A stretch of DNA of 64,000 nt from Micromonospora sp. WMMA1363 (GTDB taxonomy: Bacteria; Actinomycetota; Actinomycetes; Mycobacteriales; Micromonosporaceae): contig NZ_JAUALB010000001.1 in assembly GCF_030345795.1 (NCBI RefSeq), positions 310,001-374,000 of the forward strand. The letters run 5' to 3'. The position numbers were made by a program, and so were the translations under genes. The notes beneath the pieces are model-generated. The model was not told where the DNA came from. It did no database searches and was given only the letters and a program-made list of their open reading frames with translations. Shown one piece after another: positions 62,061-64,000 of the stretch (the stretch's first letter is position 1; every line of letters begins with the position of its first letter).

Positions 62061-64000
62061 TCACCGACCGGGGAGAAGGATCTCGAACCACACCGTCGAG
62101 CCGCGGAGGGTCGGGTCGGTGCCCCACGCGTCGGTCAGCTCCTCGATCAGCCCGAGCCCTCGGCCCCGGCTGCTCAACGTGTCGGTCTGTGCCCGGGTGA
62201 CGGTGCCCCGGGTGCCCGAGTCGGCGACGGACACGAGCAGCCGTTCCGCGCTGAGGTCGATCTCGATCCGGGCGGCGGTGCCGGCGTGCAGCAGCGCGTT
62301 GGTGGTCAGCTCGCTCGTGCAGAGCACCGCCGCACCGATGATCGACTCCGTCACCCGCCACTCGGTGAGCTGCGCCGTCAGCCAGTGACGTACGCGGCTC
62401 GGCGCGGTCGGTTCCGCCGGTACTTCCATGCACGCCGACCGGCTGGGCCGCAGCGCGTGCTCCACGGCCAGCACGGCGACGTCGTCCTCGGTAGCGCCGG
62501 GCACCGCGGCGGTCGCCACCGCGCAGAGTGCGCGTGGATCACCGCTGCCGGCCCCGGCCACCGCTGTGGCCAGCCTCGCCAGGCCAGCGCCCAGCCCCTG
62601 CCGGCGCCGCTCCACCACGCCGTCGCTGAACAGCAGCAGCGTTTCGCCGGGCGAGAACCGGACGGTGGTGGACGTCGGTCGGCTGCCCAGACCCAGCGGG
62701 GCGCCGGCGGTCAGGTCGGCGTACTCGGCGGATGGCTCTCCGCCGGGGCTCCGGCGGATCAGCGGCGCGGGATGGCCGGCGCTGGCGAGGGTGAGCCGAT
62801 GCCGCTCGGCGTCGATCACCCCCAGGACCACGGTGACGAACAGTTCGTGCGTGTCACCTTCGGCTCCCAGACTGGTGACCAGCCCGTCGAGCCCGGCGAG
62901 CACGGCATCCGGACGTGGGTCGGCCAGGGCCAGGGCGCGCAGTGCCGCCCGCACCTGCCCCATCCGGGCAGCCGCCTGCACGTCATGCCCCGCGACATCG
63001 CCGAGGACGACGGCCAACTCGCCGGCGGGCAGCTGGAACGCGTCGTAGAAGTCCCCACCGGCGGCGTTCCCGTCCACCCCCGCGTCGTACCGGGCGGCGA
63101 TCCGCAGCCGAGGCAGATCCGGCAAATGGGCTGGAAGCATGCTGCGCTGGAGAAGCTGGGCGGTGCCGTGCTGGGTCTCGAACCGGCGGGCCCGTTCGGC
63201 GGCCTGCCCGACCAGCTCCGCGACGGCGTGCAGCAACGCGTGTTCGGCGGCCGACCAGGCGTGGGCGGCCTGATGCCCGACGGTCAGGCCGCCGCGGACG
63301 ACGCAGCCGCGCAGCGGTACCGCGGCCAGCGCCCGGATCTTCTGGTCGTGGCGGTCCACCGCCACCTCCCGCAGCGGCTCCCCGTCCTCGACGAAGCGCG
63401 ATGCCCCGTTGCGGGCCGCCGCCACCACCGGCGTCGCCGAGTCCGCCGGGAAGCGCCGCCACAGCGGCGGTAGCCGTTCGTCGGCCTCGTCGATCAGCTC
63501 ACCCCGGAGCCGGCGGACCATTCGCCACCCGCCGCCGCCCTCGTCGACAGCGAACGACACCCGGTCCGCGTCGACGGAGGCGAGCACGTGGCGCAGGGCG
63601 ACCCGTGCCACGTCGTCCAGCGTGAGCGTGCCCGCGAGCGCCGCGGCGAGCTCGCTCAGGTTCTGCAACTGCCGGGTGACGTGGGTGGTCTCGGCGGCGA
63701 CGGTGAGCACGCCGGCGATCCGGCCCTGGCTGTCTCGGACGGCCGAGCATCCCCGGGTGAACACGGCGTGCTCCACCGCGCCCGAGCGGCGGCGCAGCGG
63801 CAGGGTGGTCTCCTTCTCCAGGAACGGCTCACCCGTGCGGTAGGTGCGCTCGAGGGCGTCCCCGACACCAGGCATCCGCCAGATCTCCGGGAACACCTCG
63901 GCGGCCGGGCAGCCGATCGCGCCCGGATGCCGGTCACCGATGAGGTCGGCGTAGCCCTCGTTGTACAGCAGCAGGAACTCGTCACCCAGGGCGAGTGCCA
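62061..64000 (-). CDS. PAS-GAF-SpoIIE phosphatase with C-terminal HATPase, 5' end outside window
   Basis: At least 645 residues, open to the window end. The visible part begins in a PAS domain (ALALGDEFLLLYNEGYADL), followed by a second PAS-like stretch, a GAF domain (about 120-270), a PP2C-type SpoIIE phosphatase domain (AGGDFYDAF, LGDVAGHD, SAGHPAPL, FSDGVVE) and an anti-sigma-like HATPase with SELTTNALLHAG and GRGLGLIEELTDAWG. Such proteins sense signals and regulate anti-sigma-factor antagonists and sigma factors; in actinomycetes they control SigB/SigF-type factors. The start lies beyond 64000. Confidence 0.9.
   Translation of the reverse strand, partial: ALALGDEFLLLYNEGYADLIGDRHPGAIGCPAAEVFPEIWRMPGVGDALERTYRTGEPFLEKETTLPLRRRSGAVEHAVFTRGCSAVRDSQGRIAGVLTVAAETTHVTRQLQNLSELAAALAGTLTLDDVARVALRHVLASVDADRVSFAVDEGGGGWRMVRRLRGELIDEADERLPPLWRRFPADSATPVVAAARNGASRFVEDGEPLREVAVDRHDQKIRALAAVPLRGCVVRGGLTVGHQAAHAWSAAEHALLHAVAELVGQAAERARRFETQHGTAQLLQRSMLPAHLPDLPRLRIAARYDAGVDGNAAGGDFYDAFQLPAGELAVVLGDVAGHDVQAAARMGQVRAALRALALADPRPDAVLAGLDGLVTSLGAEGDTHELFVTVVLGVIDAERHRLTLASAGHPAPLIRRSPGGEPSAEYADLTAGAPLGLGSRPTSTTVRFSPGETLLLFSDGVVERRRQGLGAGLARLATAVAGAGSGDPRALCAVATAAVPGATEDDVAVLAVEHALRPSRSACMEVPAEPTAPSRVRHWLTAQLTEWRVTESIIGAAVLCTSELTTNALLHAGTAARIEIDLSAERLLVSVADSGTRGTVTRAQTDTLSSRGRGLGLIEELTDAWGTDPTLRGSTVWFEILLPGR

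Overview
The window is very GC-rich (C and G fill almost every third codon position) and holds typical actinomycete genes: DUF397/HTH-DUF5753 pairs, a class F sortase, a SigB/SigF-family sigma factor, a SpoIIE-type phosphatase with an anti-sigma-like ATPase, GPP34, PAC2 and DUF3516 proteins, and many GTG starts with 4-nt stop/start overlaps. A chromosomal segment of a Micromonospora-like actinomycete (Micromonosporaceae) fits best. This placement is inferred from gene content; no rRNA or tRNA gene was seen.

Layout. 1-9315 is the edge of a surface-glycan locus. One minus-strand operon has a UDP-GlcNAc 4,6-dehydratase/5-epimerase (FnlA/CapE type), a WbuB-like GT4 glycosyltransferase and an RmlD-like reductase; a divergent C2-epimerase completes a UDP-L-FucNAc or UDP-L-QuiNAc pathway. 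A second operon has PglC-, PglE-, PglD- and PglF-like genes, the full set for making UDP-N,N'-diacetylbacillosamine and loading it on undecaprenyl phosphate. The GT4 and the PglE-like gene each carry a single-base frameshift in a C/G run. 9677-17383 is housekeeping: a small coiled-coil protein, Tex, a dGTPase-like HD protein, an MBL-fold hydrolase and a malic enzyme. 17474-21874 is succinate dehydrogenase sdhCAB with a divergent LysR regulator. 22067-26101 is HrpA. 26303-29393 has a DJ-1/PfpI protein, TetR, MFS exporter and YciI.

29583-33040 is accessory: an unrecognised frameshifted gene, a frameshifted beta-helix-like surface protein, and a GntR/PEBP divergent pair with an operator-like palindrome. 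33124-43870 has a DUF3516 helicase, TrmB, a secreted protein with a class F sortase, an AhcY with a long leader, exonuclease III, PAC2, a 47-residue protein, EcsC and a GDSL lipoprotein. 43981-54000 has an ABM-domain membrane protein, a small membrane protein, a succinate-semialdehyde dehydrogenase, a PP2C phosphatase, HrpB, a DUF397/HTH pair, GPP34, and an APC permease coupled to a GNAT. 54122-64000 has the sigma factor, an acetoacetate-decarboxylase-like protein, a phospholipase D-like protein, several small proteins, a second HTH/DUF397 pair, a GNAT, a general-stress-type membrane protein and a PAS-GAF-SpoIIE-HATPase regulator cut by the window end.

The most notable system is the glycan locus, predicted to build a lipid-linked oligosaccharide starting with bacillosamine followed by an L-configured N-acetylated 6-deoxyhexosamine. 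A second window-wide pattern is that at least seven single-base indels interrupt otherwise intact genes, mostly beside C or G runs, so sequence error must be excluded before calling them pseudogenes. Convergent gene pairs are often separated by long perfect hairpins without a T tract.
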